Of a stretch of 64,000 nucleotides of DNA, positions 1-36,740 are shown in pieces. Within the stretch, counting starts at the first letter, position 1; the number at the start of each line of letters is the position of its first letter. Under the pieces are notes generated by a model, which searched no databases, was not told the DNA's origin, and saw only the letters and a program-made list of their open reading frames with translations. A program made the position numbers and the translations under genes. Location: NCBI RefSeq assembly GCF_051622035.1, contig NC_135359.1, positions 26,558,501 through 26,622,500 on the forward strand, read 5' to 3'. Origin of the DNA: Arctopsyche grandis. Taxonomy: Eukaryota; Arthropoda; Insecta; Trichoptera; Hydropsychidae.

Positions 1-242
1 TGTGAGAGCATTTTTTCAATCTTATTTTGGACAGATTTACACAATCTGAATATGGTTAGTATTTACATACACATAATTCTGCAGATATGTTTTATGAAGG
101 TATATTATATATTGTGAGTATGTACATACACAGAACCCAAGTGGACTGGATTAGTAATTTGTATTATATGTATTATAATATTCAATTCGATATAACGCCA
201 GCAAAAAAAAATGTAATCACTATGTGAAAACATTGTATTTCT
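1..242. other. AT-rich intergenic sequence, nothing recognised
   Basis: The stretch is AT-rich with short ATACATA and TATATT runs. I see no coding potential, no RNA gene and no element end. Confidence 0.5.
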
Positions 243-451
243 TTCATCGAACCAGCAGTATGGCTCAGTAGTTGGGTCTTTGTTTGGCACCGAGAGGTTT
301 ACGGGTTTGATCCTGTGCTAATCTTTAATATTGCTGGTCAGACTTGGATATTTGTGACTCCAAGTCGATTTATTATCAGAATTTGCCAATGTATATGATT
401 TCATTGTTGAAACGGTTCCTTCATCAAATTGGCAAAAATCATCCTACCCGC

Positions 452-1715
452 CAGTGGCGGATCCAGGTAATTTGCAGGGTGGGAGGCATTTCTAATTTTT
501 AATACACATATTTTTTTTCAAAAATAGGACGTATGTGTGTACATATATTCAGTTATATTACACTGTTCGACACGAAAAATGGTTCAGAGACGAGATATGA
601 CTTTTCTTATAGATCTATGCCCAGTAAACACGAATCTGGTAATAAAAAATGTTGATTTGCTCGAGATTCGGAAATATGTATATGTGTTTTTTTTTAAATC
701 GCGCGATTTTTCTATATCTTGGTGTTGTTTGGTCGATATCTCAAAATCTGTCAATTTTCTGTTCAAAATGAATATTGAAATCTATAGTCGGCTGTTTTAT
801 CTTTCATTTGTAGTACTTTTCAGCTTTCAAATCTCTCCAAGTAGTCGTCCAGTTCAAATCAAAAGTCAAAAGTACGTATTTTCACTTGGGATTTTTTCCC
901 ACTTTTAATACTATTTTATATTGAGAATTTTTTATTGAAACATATTTATTGAGATAGTGTTCTGGCCACACTATTTTTTGTTTTCGTTTAAAAGGATTAA
1001 TTGGAAGTGTGCTGAATTTTAAATCGGTAAAACTCGTATTTACACGAATCGGAATTGAATTATATATTATCAATATAAAATAGTCTTAACAGTGGGAAAA
1101 AATCTCAAGTGAAAATACGTACTTTTGACTTTTGATTTGAACTGGACGACTACTTCGAGAGATTTGAAAGCTGAAAAGTACTACAAATGAAAGACCTGAC
1201 TATAGATTCCAATATTCATTTTTAACAGAAAATTGACAGATTTTGAGACATCGACCGAACATAACCACGATATAGAAAAATTGCACGATTTAAAAAACAC
1301 ATATATCTCCGAATCTCGAGCCAATCTACATTTTTTATTACCAGATTCGTGTTTACTGGGCATAGATCTATAAGAAAAGTCATATCTCGTCTCTGAACCA
1401 TTTTTCGTGTCGAACAGTGTTATTAATTTGTGAAGCCAATATTTCAACTAATAAAAAAGTGGAAATTCCCAGTGTAGGCGAAGGATTATGGATCAGCTGA
1501 ATTGATTATGCACATGATATTATTTTATACCTGACGGGAAGAGTGGTCTGCTCACATCCCCGATTCAATAATTTTACTTTTTAGACCAAAAAGGCGTTTG
1601 AAATGCGTTTTTAAACGCCGAATGCGAATTTATATTATTATTTATATGTATAATATTATGTAGTCCTTAGGGTGGTGGCCACTGACCTCGTTCCGCCACC
1701 ATGGATCCGCCAGTG
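452..1715. mobile_element. Non-autonomous hAT-like element inside the SINE
   Basis: The ends are inverted repeats: CAGTGGCGGATCCAGG on the left and, read inward from the right, CACTGGCGGATCCATGG. They are flanked by 8-bp direct repeats CTACCCGC (444-451) and CTATCCGC (1716-1723), differing at one base. An 8-bp target duplication with CAGNGGCG ends is the hAT signature. No transposase is visible. The interior is mostly taken up by a second, palindromic element (561-1419). Confidence 0.75.
561..1419. mobile_element. Long-armed palindromic element, TIR CACTGTTCGACACG
   Basis: The arms at about 561-905 and 1090-1419 are reverse complements over roughly 330 bases, separated by a unique spacer of about 185 bases. 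The ends read CACTGTTCGACACG and CGTGTCGAACAGTG, flanked by TTA on both sides. A second copy at 56745-57337 is flanked by TAA. A 3-bp TWA target is typical of PIF/Harbinger-type or CACTA-type insertion, and the family is not decided here. The ORFs that run through the arms are mirror images of each other and not genes. Confidence 0.75.
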
Positions 1716-1962
1716 CTATCCGCTATGTCACAAATATCTGAATTTGATTTATGTACAATATGTAAAAATGTATGTACATACAAGTCTAAATCCATTGTCT
1801 CTATGGATTAATTCACTAATTAATTAATTGTTAATTTCGTGTCTTTCAGCCTCTCGAAATACAGCGATTTATTTGGTAATTAGTTGTCTAGGAAGGCGCA
1901 TTGAGGTCTACCTGGTAGGCCTTCCTGGTATATATCTATGTAAAATAAAATAAAAATAATAT

Positions 1963-2764
1963 TGGAGAGATTATTTTAAGCGTGGATAAAAAAGAAAAAA
2001 ACATCAACATGTACATTCTACAAGTTTAATTAAAAAATAAACAATAAAAAAATGAACTATAAGGCTATTAAACCACTATTAAATAATGGTCGATCATTGC
2101 AAAATCACATAAGAAGTACATAAGCAGACACTTATTTTCTTTGTTGTTATACTTGCATAATTGCTAGCATAACTGGTTCGCATCGAATGCCGTGGCGATA
2201 GAGATCGATCTTGGTCTGAAGATAAGACTATCAGACCAGTCGTTAGACACTGAACAACTGGACTAACTTCCCGAGAACGCTGCAAATTACTCTCAATTAA
2301 TAGTAATCGATACTCTCGCCTTTACAAATGTCACAATCGCAAGCGAGACTCAATACTAAATAAGTGAATTCTTGAAACGGTTATGCGACAAAATGTCACG
2401 AGACGGATTCAGGATTTTATCTGCAGTGATTCAATTGATTTTAATCAATGCTGAAAAAATACGCATATTAAGAGTTAATTATCGAGTACCAGGAAGACAA
2501 CATGTTATTCATTATTTTATGTATCACCTAATATCTCTTCTGGTATATGTACATATGTATACTGTGGTGTAGTGATAGATTTTGAGGTGCCGGTATGCAC
2601 TTTTTTGCAAGAAATGCATCGAGTGTATCCTCAAAGCAATCTTCGAGCGATGAATGTATCCTTCAGTTCATGACACAAAGCCGTTTGTTTGTTCGTCGCA
2701 GCCCTAGAGAACGCTACCTACCCTCATGTATCGAAAGCACAATTAAACATCCACCCTAGACAAT
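1963..2764. other. Intergenic stretch, nothing recognised
   Basis: Short ORFs up to 66 codons occur but have no coding character. The part from about 2577 onward seems to belong to the Tc1/hAT debris that follows. Confidence 0.4.
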
Positions 2765-3004
2765 GGTTTGAGCCGTCATAAGCGAAAAAAAGGTCCAGGT
2801 CCCATTTATTTCGTTAATGAGTCCATGAATGGGGACCAATATTTAAATGTGCTAAAAACACATCTGGTGCCTCACATAAAGACTGGTGGTATCATTGATC
2901 CTGACAGCATTTTTATGCTCTATAGCGCTCCCTGTCATCGAGCTTAGGTGAAATATATTGCAAAAGTGTTTAAAATTTTCGAAAAAATAAAGATTTATGT
3001 CGCG
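2765..3004 (+). pseudogene. Tc1-like transposase fragment, inactivated
   Basis: Reading from 2792 in one frame gives GPGPIYFVNESMNGDQYLNV, then a stretch containing HLVPHI and the block FMLYSAPCHRA at about 2912-2944, followed by an in-frame TAG at 2945-2947. Tc1/mariner transposases have this order: a GxGPI strand, the MNGxxYxxVL segment, then a block with the second catalytic aspartate just before GAPCH. Here the aspartate position is tyrosine and a stop follows at once, so the fragment is dead. Coding similarity continues for about 15 codons past the stop. The flanks at 2995-3066 look like an end of a hAT-type element (CAGGGCTGTAGAAT on the minus strand). Confidence 0.75.
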
Positions 3005-3320
3005 TACCGGTGCCGATAAAGGTGGCGGGGCACCGTACCGGCGCGTACCGGCTATTCTACAGCCCTGTATGTATATTATATGAATACATATGTAAAATAG
3101 AAGTAGCAATCTAAAAAAATTCGGATGTGATCAACCCATGACTTTATCTATATATTTGAGGAAAATAAGAAGGTCACAAAAGAAAATTCGATAATTAAAC
3201 ATAAATACACGTTCACACATACCGGTTATGAGAACATTTTCGATACAAATTTAGCGCAAATGTAGCGAAACTTACACAAGATAAAATTTCTACTACCGGT
3301 TGTCGGATTTTGTACGAAAT

Positions 3321-4804
3321 TTTTACTTTATCTATGTACGTAGTAACAATAGATGAAGTTTTGTGATCATGCGAAAATTTGAACTCGAGATTTTTTTATT
3401 ATACACATTAAATATAAAAAAAAATCCAACAAGAGTAAACTGCCACTTGCGGTTGACGGACGCTTCCCAAATTTTATACATTACTTGGTATCAAGCTTAA
3501 ACTTCTAGATGTGAAATTTCAGTTTAATAAACCAAAAGATTTCTGAGACAAACATAAAAAACCTCGATTCTCTAGAAGTAAAAGTACTACTTCCGGTTCA
3601 GGTAAAAAATTCAAAGAATATTAGGGAATAAAATTTATAATTTCTATTACATGTAAAAAAATTCGGGTGTGACCAGCCCATGACTATCTATGTATTTGAG
3701 GAATATAAGAAGGTTACAAAACAAAATTAGATATTGAACTAATAACTATGATAGCGATACAAATTGAGCGCAAATATATGCAAATCCTTGCACAAGACAA
3801 AAAATCTACTTCCGGTTGTCGGATTTTGTTCAAATTTTTTTTATTATTTAAAATCAGTATAATTATTATACACATTAAATATCAAGAGGATAAAAATAAT
3901 TTAAAAGGTCAAAATAAAATAATGAAATATTGTTTAAAAAAAAAAATACTACTTCCGGTATACGAATTCTGACCAAAAAGTTACCAAATCTAAGTTAGTA
4001 CATAAAGAAAACAAATATAATTTTTCAGCTTAATACGTTCAGGGGTGTGGACAGGATCCAGGCGTCAACATTTTTGACCTTTCTAAGAGGAGAAAAACCC
4101 ACTTCCGGTTTATTAAATTTAGTGATTTTTTTTTATTTTCATCACATTAATACAAAAATTATACTTGATTTTTTTTCGTGAAGATCACACATGTTTAAGG
4201 GGTCGAAAAAAATAGTGGATGATAAATCGAACAAAAGTAAACTGCCACTTCCGGTTGAGGTATGCTTACCAAATTTTATCCATAACTTTCTATTACGCTT
4301 AAACTTCTAGATATAAAATTTCAGTTCAATAAACCAAAAGGTTTCTGAGAAAAACATAAAAAACCTCGATTCTCTAGAGTAAAACTACTACTTCCGGTTC
4401 AGATAAAAATATTTAAAAAATATAAGGTTATAGACATTATTATTTCTATTACATGTAAAAAAAATTTAATCCGATTCAGTCAGCGGTTTGGGAGATAATT
4501 GAATTCAAAAACTTAAAAAAAAAGAGGACACCTATGTATAAGGGGAGGTACCATTTCCGGTCAACTTAAAAATTTGAAAAAAATTTACGTCGTATAGATA
4601 AGAATTTCAGTACCCGATACTAAGTTTCAGATCGATAGGACTAACGGTGTTCAAAAAATCCCCAAAATACACTGACACACACGCATACAGACACACACAC
4701 ATTTTTTCTAGATCATGAAAACGTGTAAACGAGTTCGAATCTTTCGAATTTTTGCATGATTACAAAACTTCATCTATTGTTATTACAGGCATAGATAAAG
4801 TAAA
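3321..4804. mobile_element. Inverted-repeat-bounded element with repeated ACTTCCGGT motifs
   Basis: The left edge (about 3324-3387) and right edge (about 4722-4804) are inverted copies: the left reads TTTATCTATG, then AACAATAGATGAAGTTTTG, and the right is its complement. Inside, blocks are duplicated. A segment with AACTGCCACTT and CGGTTGA is at 3438 and 4237, one with AAACTTCTAGAT is at 3499 and 4307, and ACTTCCGGT-like motifs recur many times. A related segment (ATGACTTTATCTATATATTTGAGG at 3138 and its counterpart at 3678) starts just outside the left edge. No protein is encoded. The family is unknown to me. Confidence 0.55.
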
Positions 4805-7016
4805 ATATATGCATGCATGCACATTGTATGTTTGTAGGTAACTATAATGTGAATGCTTTAAAAACATTAAGATTGGTGATTCAAATTAGATTGCATTGAC
4901 CTTTGAAAAATAAAGGTCCATATTGTACATACATATACATATGTCATTTGTACAATCGATTTATAATAATATATTAGTTAATTTCTGGGAAATTTTTGCT
5001 AAATATTTAAAAATGAAATAAACATTTGAATTTAATCCTATATATGTACATGTATTTAAAATGTTTAGTCAGTTGAAAAAATACAGCATTTTAATTGGGA
5101 CTTTACTATAATGTTTTATAATATCGGTAAAAATCTACATGAAATTTAAAATGAAATGAAAATCAAGAACCTAAAGCAAAACTAAAATATAATTATTTCA
5201 TATATGTACTATATATGTATTAAGTATTGCACCATCTATAAAACTTTCGAAACCTGTTTTTGATTAGTTATGATGTAAAAATAAGGCATTTCATTTTTCA
5301 AAATGGACTTTGTTCAATTAGTTAACCCATATATATATTAAATATGTATTGTATTTCAAATTTCAATTAAATCAAAAAGAAAATTACCATTGTATGGATC
5401 GTGTATTTCCCAAGTATGAATCATATTTTAAACGAAGCGAATGTTATGTATTTATGAATATCTATACATTTTACAGAAATCAATTTACGCAATTATGTTA
5501 CATGAATATGTAACATTGTATTAGGAATCATAGATATTATATGTATATCGTTGACTATTAATAAAACAAGGTCTTATCTTGTTCAGTCGCATTACTAAGT
5601 GTTAAGCTACATATAAACAAGATTACATTTGTATGCTTTTTATTATTGAAAAATACATATTAAAACATAAAATAAATAAAAAATCTTAGATTGATGATAC
5701 TTAAATGTATGTGAATATATACGAATATGCGTGTGTATTAAATAAAGAGGTCAAGGCAAAACAGGATTCCACGAAATTACACATCGGAACGCCAACGGGG
5801 AAAACCAGGATCAAGATAATTTTCGGGTTTAAATATGAATTTTTAACTTTGGGAATTTAATAGTAATTTTTAAATAAAGGTATTTTTTCTTTTTGCTGAA
5901 TACATACATACATATTCGTCATGTATGGTGTAATGAAAATTTCACAAATATATACGCACGTACTCAAATGTTTGAATAATTGGTCATATTTTACATAATA
6001 TTGTTGGTTAACAGAAAAAATTGTTTGCACAAGATAAAAAGAAAATCGGACTTAAATCTACGCGATTTTCCGATTGTCATTTACTGTCATCTATCGGTTT
6101 TGATGGAACTAAAAGTACAAGTTGAGAAGTGGGTCGCTGGTTACCTGTAATGAGATCGACAACCTTTTCTCATTCCAACTAGACTCCGATTGGAATCTTA
6201 CCAGAATGAAAAATCACCAATCAGGTTTTCCATGGAAATTTATTTACAGTCAAATTTTAGAAAAAGCTACACAAAATATTTTCATATGCACAGCAATAAA
6301 TGAAAATATTTGGATTTACATAAATTATGATAATGTAACGTGGGAACACGAGAGAGAGTGAGTACCCACTGTCTAAGTGCATTCGTGGGTGAACAATAGA
6401 GACCCCAGATTAGGCTAATGGGATTGAGTAAGTGTTCGAACAAAGGATACGCTGGAGTTCTCACAGGCCGGGGCGAGTGCGTTCGTAAACAATAGACTCG
6501 CCAGGGTAGACCTTTAAGTGCTTAGGCAATAGATACATTAATGTACTTGGGAAGCTGTGCTGGGCAACTTGTCCTTTATAATTAGGTACACACGGTAGAT
6601 CAGATTATTCTGGAGTGAGCGGTGGATCTGTGTGGACCTCTTGAATCGTTGAACAAATGCTGTGAAGCGAATTTAAGCGGAGTTCTTTGATCGAAGATTT
6701 TTACAATTGGTGAAGTCGCATACTACTACATGAAATACATACATAAATATATCCTAATAAATTAAAATATCAATACAATACACTATAAATAATAGTATTT
6801 TGATTGTTCACATTTCAACAGGTGGTTTTTGGAAGAAATTGATAAGTGATTTGAAATTTGAGCTAAAACTTTTGTATATTGTAATGTAAAATTTACACTG
6901 TTTTCTAATATTGTTTTGCCCGTTGATATTTGAACGGGTGATTTTAGAAGGTTATTTTAATTCAAAGTCAAAATTCAAAGCCAAAAAGCTTTAATTTTTA
7001 AAAAGGTATCGTTTAA
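4805..7016. other. Long AT-rich intergenic stretch
   Basis: I find no gene. The part from about 6110 to 6730 is less AT-rich and contains a short ORF, but its codons look random. It may be a decayed retroelement segment, which I could not confirm. Confidence 0.4.
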
Positions 7017-7140
7017 GCCAGCAGCATAGTTTGGTGTTTCAATCCTGTTGGTTGACCTCAATTGAAAATAATTTATTCCAAGTATTATCTGTAGAGCTGC
7101 TGTCAGACTTGGATATTTGTGACTTCAAGTTGATTGTTTT
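7017..7140 (+). repeat. Degenerate SINE fragment
   Basis: It contains the family's head (AGCCAGCAGCATAG, then TTTCAATCCTGTTGG near 7040) and the body marker TTGGATATTTGTGACTTCAAG at about 7110. It matches the copies at 243 and 42448 and is truncated beyond 7140. Confidence 0.5.
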
Positions 7141-7289
7141 TTTTTTAATTAATTAAATTTTAAATTATTAATAATTTATTAATTCCTTTGATCTGAATTA
7201 CGATATTTTACCGAGTACACAATTATGTGCAAGCAGGCCACTTGTATGTATGTATATATTGCACAAGAACAATCCGATAATGGCATCAG

Positions 7290-7530
7290 GGGAAAATATA
7301 AAATTGGGTCCACCGCCTTTACCAAAGTATAAATCTTCTTTCTTCTTTTTCGCTTGCTCAATGCGTCGTCGTGGTCATTGGAGTCACCTTGGAAACGATT
7401 GACGATCCGCCTCCACTCCTCTAGGTTCTGTGCCAAGTTAAAAATAGTGTTGATCCCGCTGGTTCCTTAATTTGGTCAGATCATCTCTTGGGAGACCGTC
7501 TTCTCGCTCGCCCTCCCTCTATCGTTCCGG
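7290..7530 (-). pseudogene. Decayed C-terminus of a non-LTR retrotransposon ORF2
   Basis: On the minus strand, with frame changes, one reads a W-S-D-Q-I-K block around 7460-7490 and then LAQNLEEWRRIVNRF at about 7390-7440. LINE reverse transcriptases of several clades end with this kind of motif, an RWxDQI segment followed 15 to 20 residues later by AxxRxxWRxIV. A short basic tail with KRKRRKK follows. The frame is broken, so this is a remnant, and upstream conserved RT blocks are not visible. Confidence 0.5.
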
Positions 7531-7919
7531 TGACTACCAGCTTCTTCAGACGTTATAACAGTGATGTTATCTTGTTTTCTGGAACTCGAGGTTATCCTTG
7601 GTCTCTGGGTGACGAGATCGTCCTTCTGGAAGTTTTCACGAGCATGGAGGTCAGGTCAATGTGCAAATGTGACTCAAAGTTCATCGAGTGATGAAATCTT
7701 CCTTCTGGAATAGTCGAATTGGGTCATTGCCCTCAAATAGCGAAGGTAATTCCAGGAGAAGTTAGCTCTGAATGTTTGTACAGCAGCGCAATGTTGCCAT
7801 CGTGCGACTTGTGTATTATTGTGAAATATATGAGATCATTGGCTTTGGTTCACGATAGCACAAGTTGTGCTATATTCCTACAAGCTCTTTTCCTACACAT
7901 TGTGGAGAGTCTCTCTGAG

Positions 7920-8330
7920 CAGTGGCGGATCAAGTAAATGGGAGGTCCCAGGCTCATTCGAAATTTGAGGCCCCCACAGTACAAAAATGCTATCATGATT
8001 TTTACCATGCTTTTCGGTATATGGATTATACAAAACCATATTGTTTGTATTTATTTACTATATGTACTTGAAACACTAACAGTTTTTTTTTGTATAAAAT
8101 ATGTACTATTATAATATTACTAATACTATGTAAAATAAGTATTAATTTCATTTATTCTTGACTTGCGAACGTATTTTGGATAACGATAATAATTTGTAAG
8201 TTGTAAATTTTATTTATTTTTATTTGTATATATTTAAATTAATCATGCACTAACAGATTGTTCCAAAGCGGCGAGTGTGCTAAACAGATTAAGACTTGAG
8301 AAATTATAAATACATATATTAAATACATAA
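7920..8330. mobile_element. Possible truncated hAT-like element (one end only)
   Basis: CAGTGGCGGATCAAG at 7920 repeats the terminal sequence of the hAT-like element at 452. I find no matching right terminus or target duplication, so its extent is unknown. The remainder is AT-rich with nothing recognisable. Confidence 0.3.
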
Positions 8331-8589
8331 TTATTACATACATACACCTGTAAATCGGAACAAGACCTGCCATCTATGGTCATATATTACAAACATCGTA
8401 TACAATACGATTTTAACATTCAATAAACATCCACAGAGACATATATGCACAGAAATCTGGCGAAACCTGAGATAAAACAATAATTTAAGGTTTGCAATAG
8501 AAAATTGGAGAGGAAAAGCCAATTTTACAGAATCGTTTCTGATAAGAAATAATTCGAAAATTCTGATAAGAAACGATCGACCTCGACAA

Positions 8590-8700
8590 ACCAAGTTCTG
8601 GCCAACGACGAGACTCTAGCGGGAATCGAACCCGTGACACCCTGCACGAAAGAATACGACACTCACCACTAGACCACGTTGCTGGTTTTGGTAGCAAAGG
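8590..8700 (-). repeat. tRNA-like pol III promoter region of a second SINE family
   Basis: On the minus strand there is an A-box-like TGGTCTAGTGG (complement of 8666-8676) and a B box GGTTCGATTCC (complement of 8622-8632), about 33 bases apart, as in tRNA genes. The sequences that would form the acceptor stem do not pair, and no anticodon arm is convincing. I therefore read it as a tRNA-derived SINE head and not a functional tRNA. Flanking GC-richer sequence to about 8830 probably belongs to the same element. Confidence 0.55.
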
Positions 8701-8840
8701 CCCATTTCGGGACCTCCAAGATTCGGGAGTCCGAAGCGCGTGTTTATTTTCAATGTATGCTAAACCGCCTCTGAGACTACCAGCTCTTTGAGGATGGAGA
8801 TGTTTGTGGGTCTTGCGGTCCATGGTATGCGCAGCATCCG

Positions 8841-8906
8841 TTTCCAATAGGATTCCAATAAGTTGCCAATAGGATTCTAATAAGTTGCCAATAGGATTCC
8901 AAAAAT
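8841..8906. repeat. Three-unit 22-bp tandem repeat
   Basis: The unit GCCAATAGGATTCYAATAAG recurs about three times head to tail. Confidence 0.8.
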
Positions 8907-9047
8907 ACCGAAATTTTTAATACCGGTATTACCGTAAGAGAAAAAAACGGTATTACCGGTACTAAATTTTGTAATATTGGTTATGTTGAAATTCTGGATT
9001 TATCTGAATACCGGTATTATATATACCGGTACTACCGGTATTGCAAT
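8900..9047. mobile_element. ACCGGT-rich element fragment next to Ets98B exon 1
   Basis: Repeated ATACCGGTATTACCGGT-type palindromes end at CCGGTATTGCAATTT (9033-9047). The inverse of this end matches the start of the larger ACCGGT element at 43051. It is probably the end of a DNA transposon in minus orientation, lying within 500 bases of the Ets98B start codon. Confidence 0.45.
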
Positions 9048-9050
9048 TTC

Positions 9051-9508
9051 AAGTTATTAATATATAAGAATACGAACAATTGCGTTTTTTTCGTAAAACA
9101 ATTTTTGCGGTTTCCTTACATCGAGTTTACACTTTGACTATAGTTGTGGACCCCTGGTATTTGACCAACCACAGAAGCCCTCCCACCCGTTGTCTGTGTT
9201 GTCGAGAAAGCGTTGCTGGCGTTTCATTGCAGTGTTGGGTTGCTGTCGCGTCGGTCGTCGCGTGCATGATGCACAATCGCACCCAAAACTTTGAACTGCA
9301 CCGAAGATCATCTCAACGCCACGAAGCAACACACTGACGACAACGGTGCTGATAAATTGAGAGTTCGTCTGAAAATTTTCGCATTCCACGGAAAAGCCGC
9401 AAATAAACTGTGTGATCTGTGACCGTTTGGTTCGCCGAGTGCTGCGCGCTGCTGCGTGGAGACTTGCTCGGACTACGTGCACACACACACACACACACAC
9501 ACCCAAAA
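9051..9508 (+). promoter_or_regulatory. Ets98B: Putative promoter and 5'UTR of Ets98B
   Basis: Base composition rises sharply here to a CpG-bearing, GC-richer sequence that continues to the first coding exon. A (CA)n run at 9479-9502 sits directly before the start codon context CAAAAATG. No TATA box is evident and I cannot fix the transcription start. ORFs in this block, on either strand, are composition artefacts. Confidence 0.45.
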
Positions 9509-35129
<25,621 letters not shown>

Positions 35130-36279
35130 GATTTATATATATGTACCTATGTTTAAGCCGCGGGAGAAGGGAAGCTGAATCGTATTCTTGTTAAAATTAG
35201 GTTAGGTTTTTTCGCGCGAAAAAAAATTACAACATATTGTTCGTAAATTGTTATAGTTAATAATATATGTAGATTGTACGAAGCTCGTGCAGTGTTGCAG
35301 TGTTGCAAATTGCATTCGAGATTCACCGCGTTGTTTCGCTGTCCGTGTGTATTTGAGCGTCGTGACGCTCCAGGTCACGATTCGCAGCTTCTAAGTCGAC
35401 GGACACACAGCTGTGACAACCTTTAATTTATTCTCAATAGCGTTTAGTTTAGTTGGTAGTGCCGGCCTTAGGTGTAAACGTAACTTTAGCGTGTAGCTGG
35501 TAAGCCAGACCCGGTTGGCGGTTTCGAAAGGTAATTTTCCTAATGCCACGCCGCGGTCTTAGTTGTTAGCGATTTACGTTTCGTAAGTGTTAAAATATTA
35601 AGCTTAGATTGTTTACTGTTTAGGTTTAGTACATTTTTGCTGGCCGCTCGGTGTTTGTCAGCTTTTGTCGTAGCCCGCGCGACCGCCATTCGAACGCGCC
35701 TCGTCCGCCATTTTGTGTCGTGTGGCGGGAAAACCCGAAAAAGGCCGTCGGCCATTTCGCGCGGTTTTTCCGGCCGCGTTGCATAAAAAGTCTAATGATG
35801 AAAATAATAATAAAAAAAATGTGCATGGCAGTATAAATTATACGGTCGTGAACGTTCGAACGGCGATACGAGGGCGATACAAAAATAGACTTGCATCAAC
35901 GGTCGGTGATTTCGATCCCATATATCTATGATATATTTATGTAAGTTCTATGAACAAATAATTATATACGTAAGCAATATTTATTGTTTTAAGGTTAGCG
36001 TGTAAAAAAGTGTGCTTTAACAATACATAGTAAGTGTACGAATTAACATGATGTAAGTATTATGTGTGTGTATATGTTTTACATTGTATGTTATGCGATT
36101 TGGGTGTATAAAAGTTATGCTATCAACCTACCTATGTGTATGTTAAATATGTATATGTAAACATTTTTTCAATTGAAAAAAGATGCTTGGGAATGGTTCG
36201 GAAATTAGAGCTCTCTTCCGGACGGATTCCCGATCATGTTGTAAATTAAATTTTTCTACTACATTCTTTTTTTAGCTTG

Positions 36280-36287
36280 TGTAAATA
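36280..36287 (+). promoter_or_regulatory. PUF-type element TGTAAATA in the Ets98B 3'UTR
   Basis: It matches the UGUANAUA core bound by Pumilio proteins, with AATAAA 4 bases downstream. A role is inferred only from the motif. Pumilio control would suit a germ-line-expressed mRNA. Confidence 0.3.
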
Positions 36288-36714
36288 TGGTAATAAATTT
36301 CCCGCCGATATGTTTGGATTGATGTATGAGATTAAACTGGTGGAGGAAACGTCATAATATATTATTTATGACACACTTTGAAATTTATTAATTTTATGAA
36401 TTTAAAAAATTTCTCGTTTCGAGAACACGAAAGTATATTTTTATTGAATAATTTATTCTCTATGTATTATATATCTAATATTAATTTGATTTGACCAGTT
36501 AGGTTAAAGCAAATATTAAAAATAAATGTATTTTAAAAGTTGAAATGTAATAAAATGTAATTTTATTATGTTGTATTTATGATGTCTTATTTTGTGTGGC
36601 ACAAAAAGAAAACAAAAAATTGTAACTGTTTTTACAGTGCCTTATTGTATTTATTATTGATTGTATGATATAAAAACACGTGTTTTTTTTTTTTTGTATA
36701 AAATATCTATTTGA

Positions 36715-36720
36715 AATAAA
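36715..36720 (+). terminator. Distal polyadenylation signal AATAAA
   Basis: The signal is in TTGAAATAAATGTATATATT, followed by T/G-rich sequence. It is the most downstream plausible signal before ordinary intergenic sequence. Confidence 0.4.
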
Positions 36721-36740
36721 TGTATATATTAAAAATGAAA

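Larger units (their letters stand above)
243..1962 (+). repeat. tRNA-headed SINE, split by a hAT-like insertion
   Basis: The head (about 243-330) has a tRNA-like start and a B-box-like GGGTTTGATCC near 303-313, as expected for an internal RNA polymerase III promoter. The body continues to about 451, is interrupted at 452-1715, and resumes at 1716-1962 with the family's tail (TTCCTGGTATATATC followed by an A-rich end). The uninterrupted copy at 42448-42862 shows the same order of segments without the insertion, which is what proves the split. Other copies lie near 7017, 48150 and 51301-55095. It encodes no protein and would depend on a LINE for movement. Confidence 0.75.
35130..36740 (+). other. 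Ets98B: Ets98B 3'UTR (putative)
   Basis: AATAAA signals are present at 36292, 36521 and 36715, so several polyadenylation sites are possible. The block 35640-35790 is unusually GC/CpG-rich for a 3'UTR and contains CCGCCATTTTG. A Pumilio-type TGTAAATA is at 36280-36287. ORFs here are composition artefacts. Confidence 0.55.

Noticed and set aside
537-908. 123-codon ORF
   Set aside because: It lies in one arm of the palindromic element, has a mirror ORF at 1181-1447 and has no domain.
8590-8700. Possible tRNA gene on the minus strand
   Set aside because: A and B boxes are present but acceptor and anticodon stems do not pair, and it is embedded in a longer element. It is a SINE head.
9138-9506. 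122-codon minus-strand ORF and its neighbours over the Ets98B leader
   Set aside because: It starts in the CA repeat (VCVCV) and has no domain. The plus-strand leader explains the composition.
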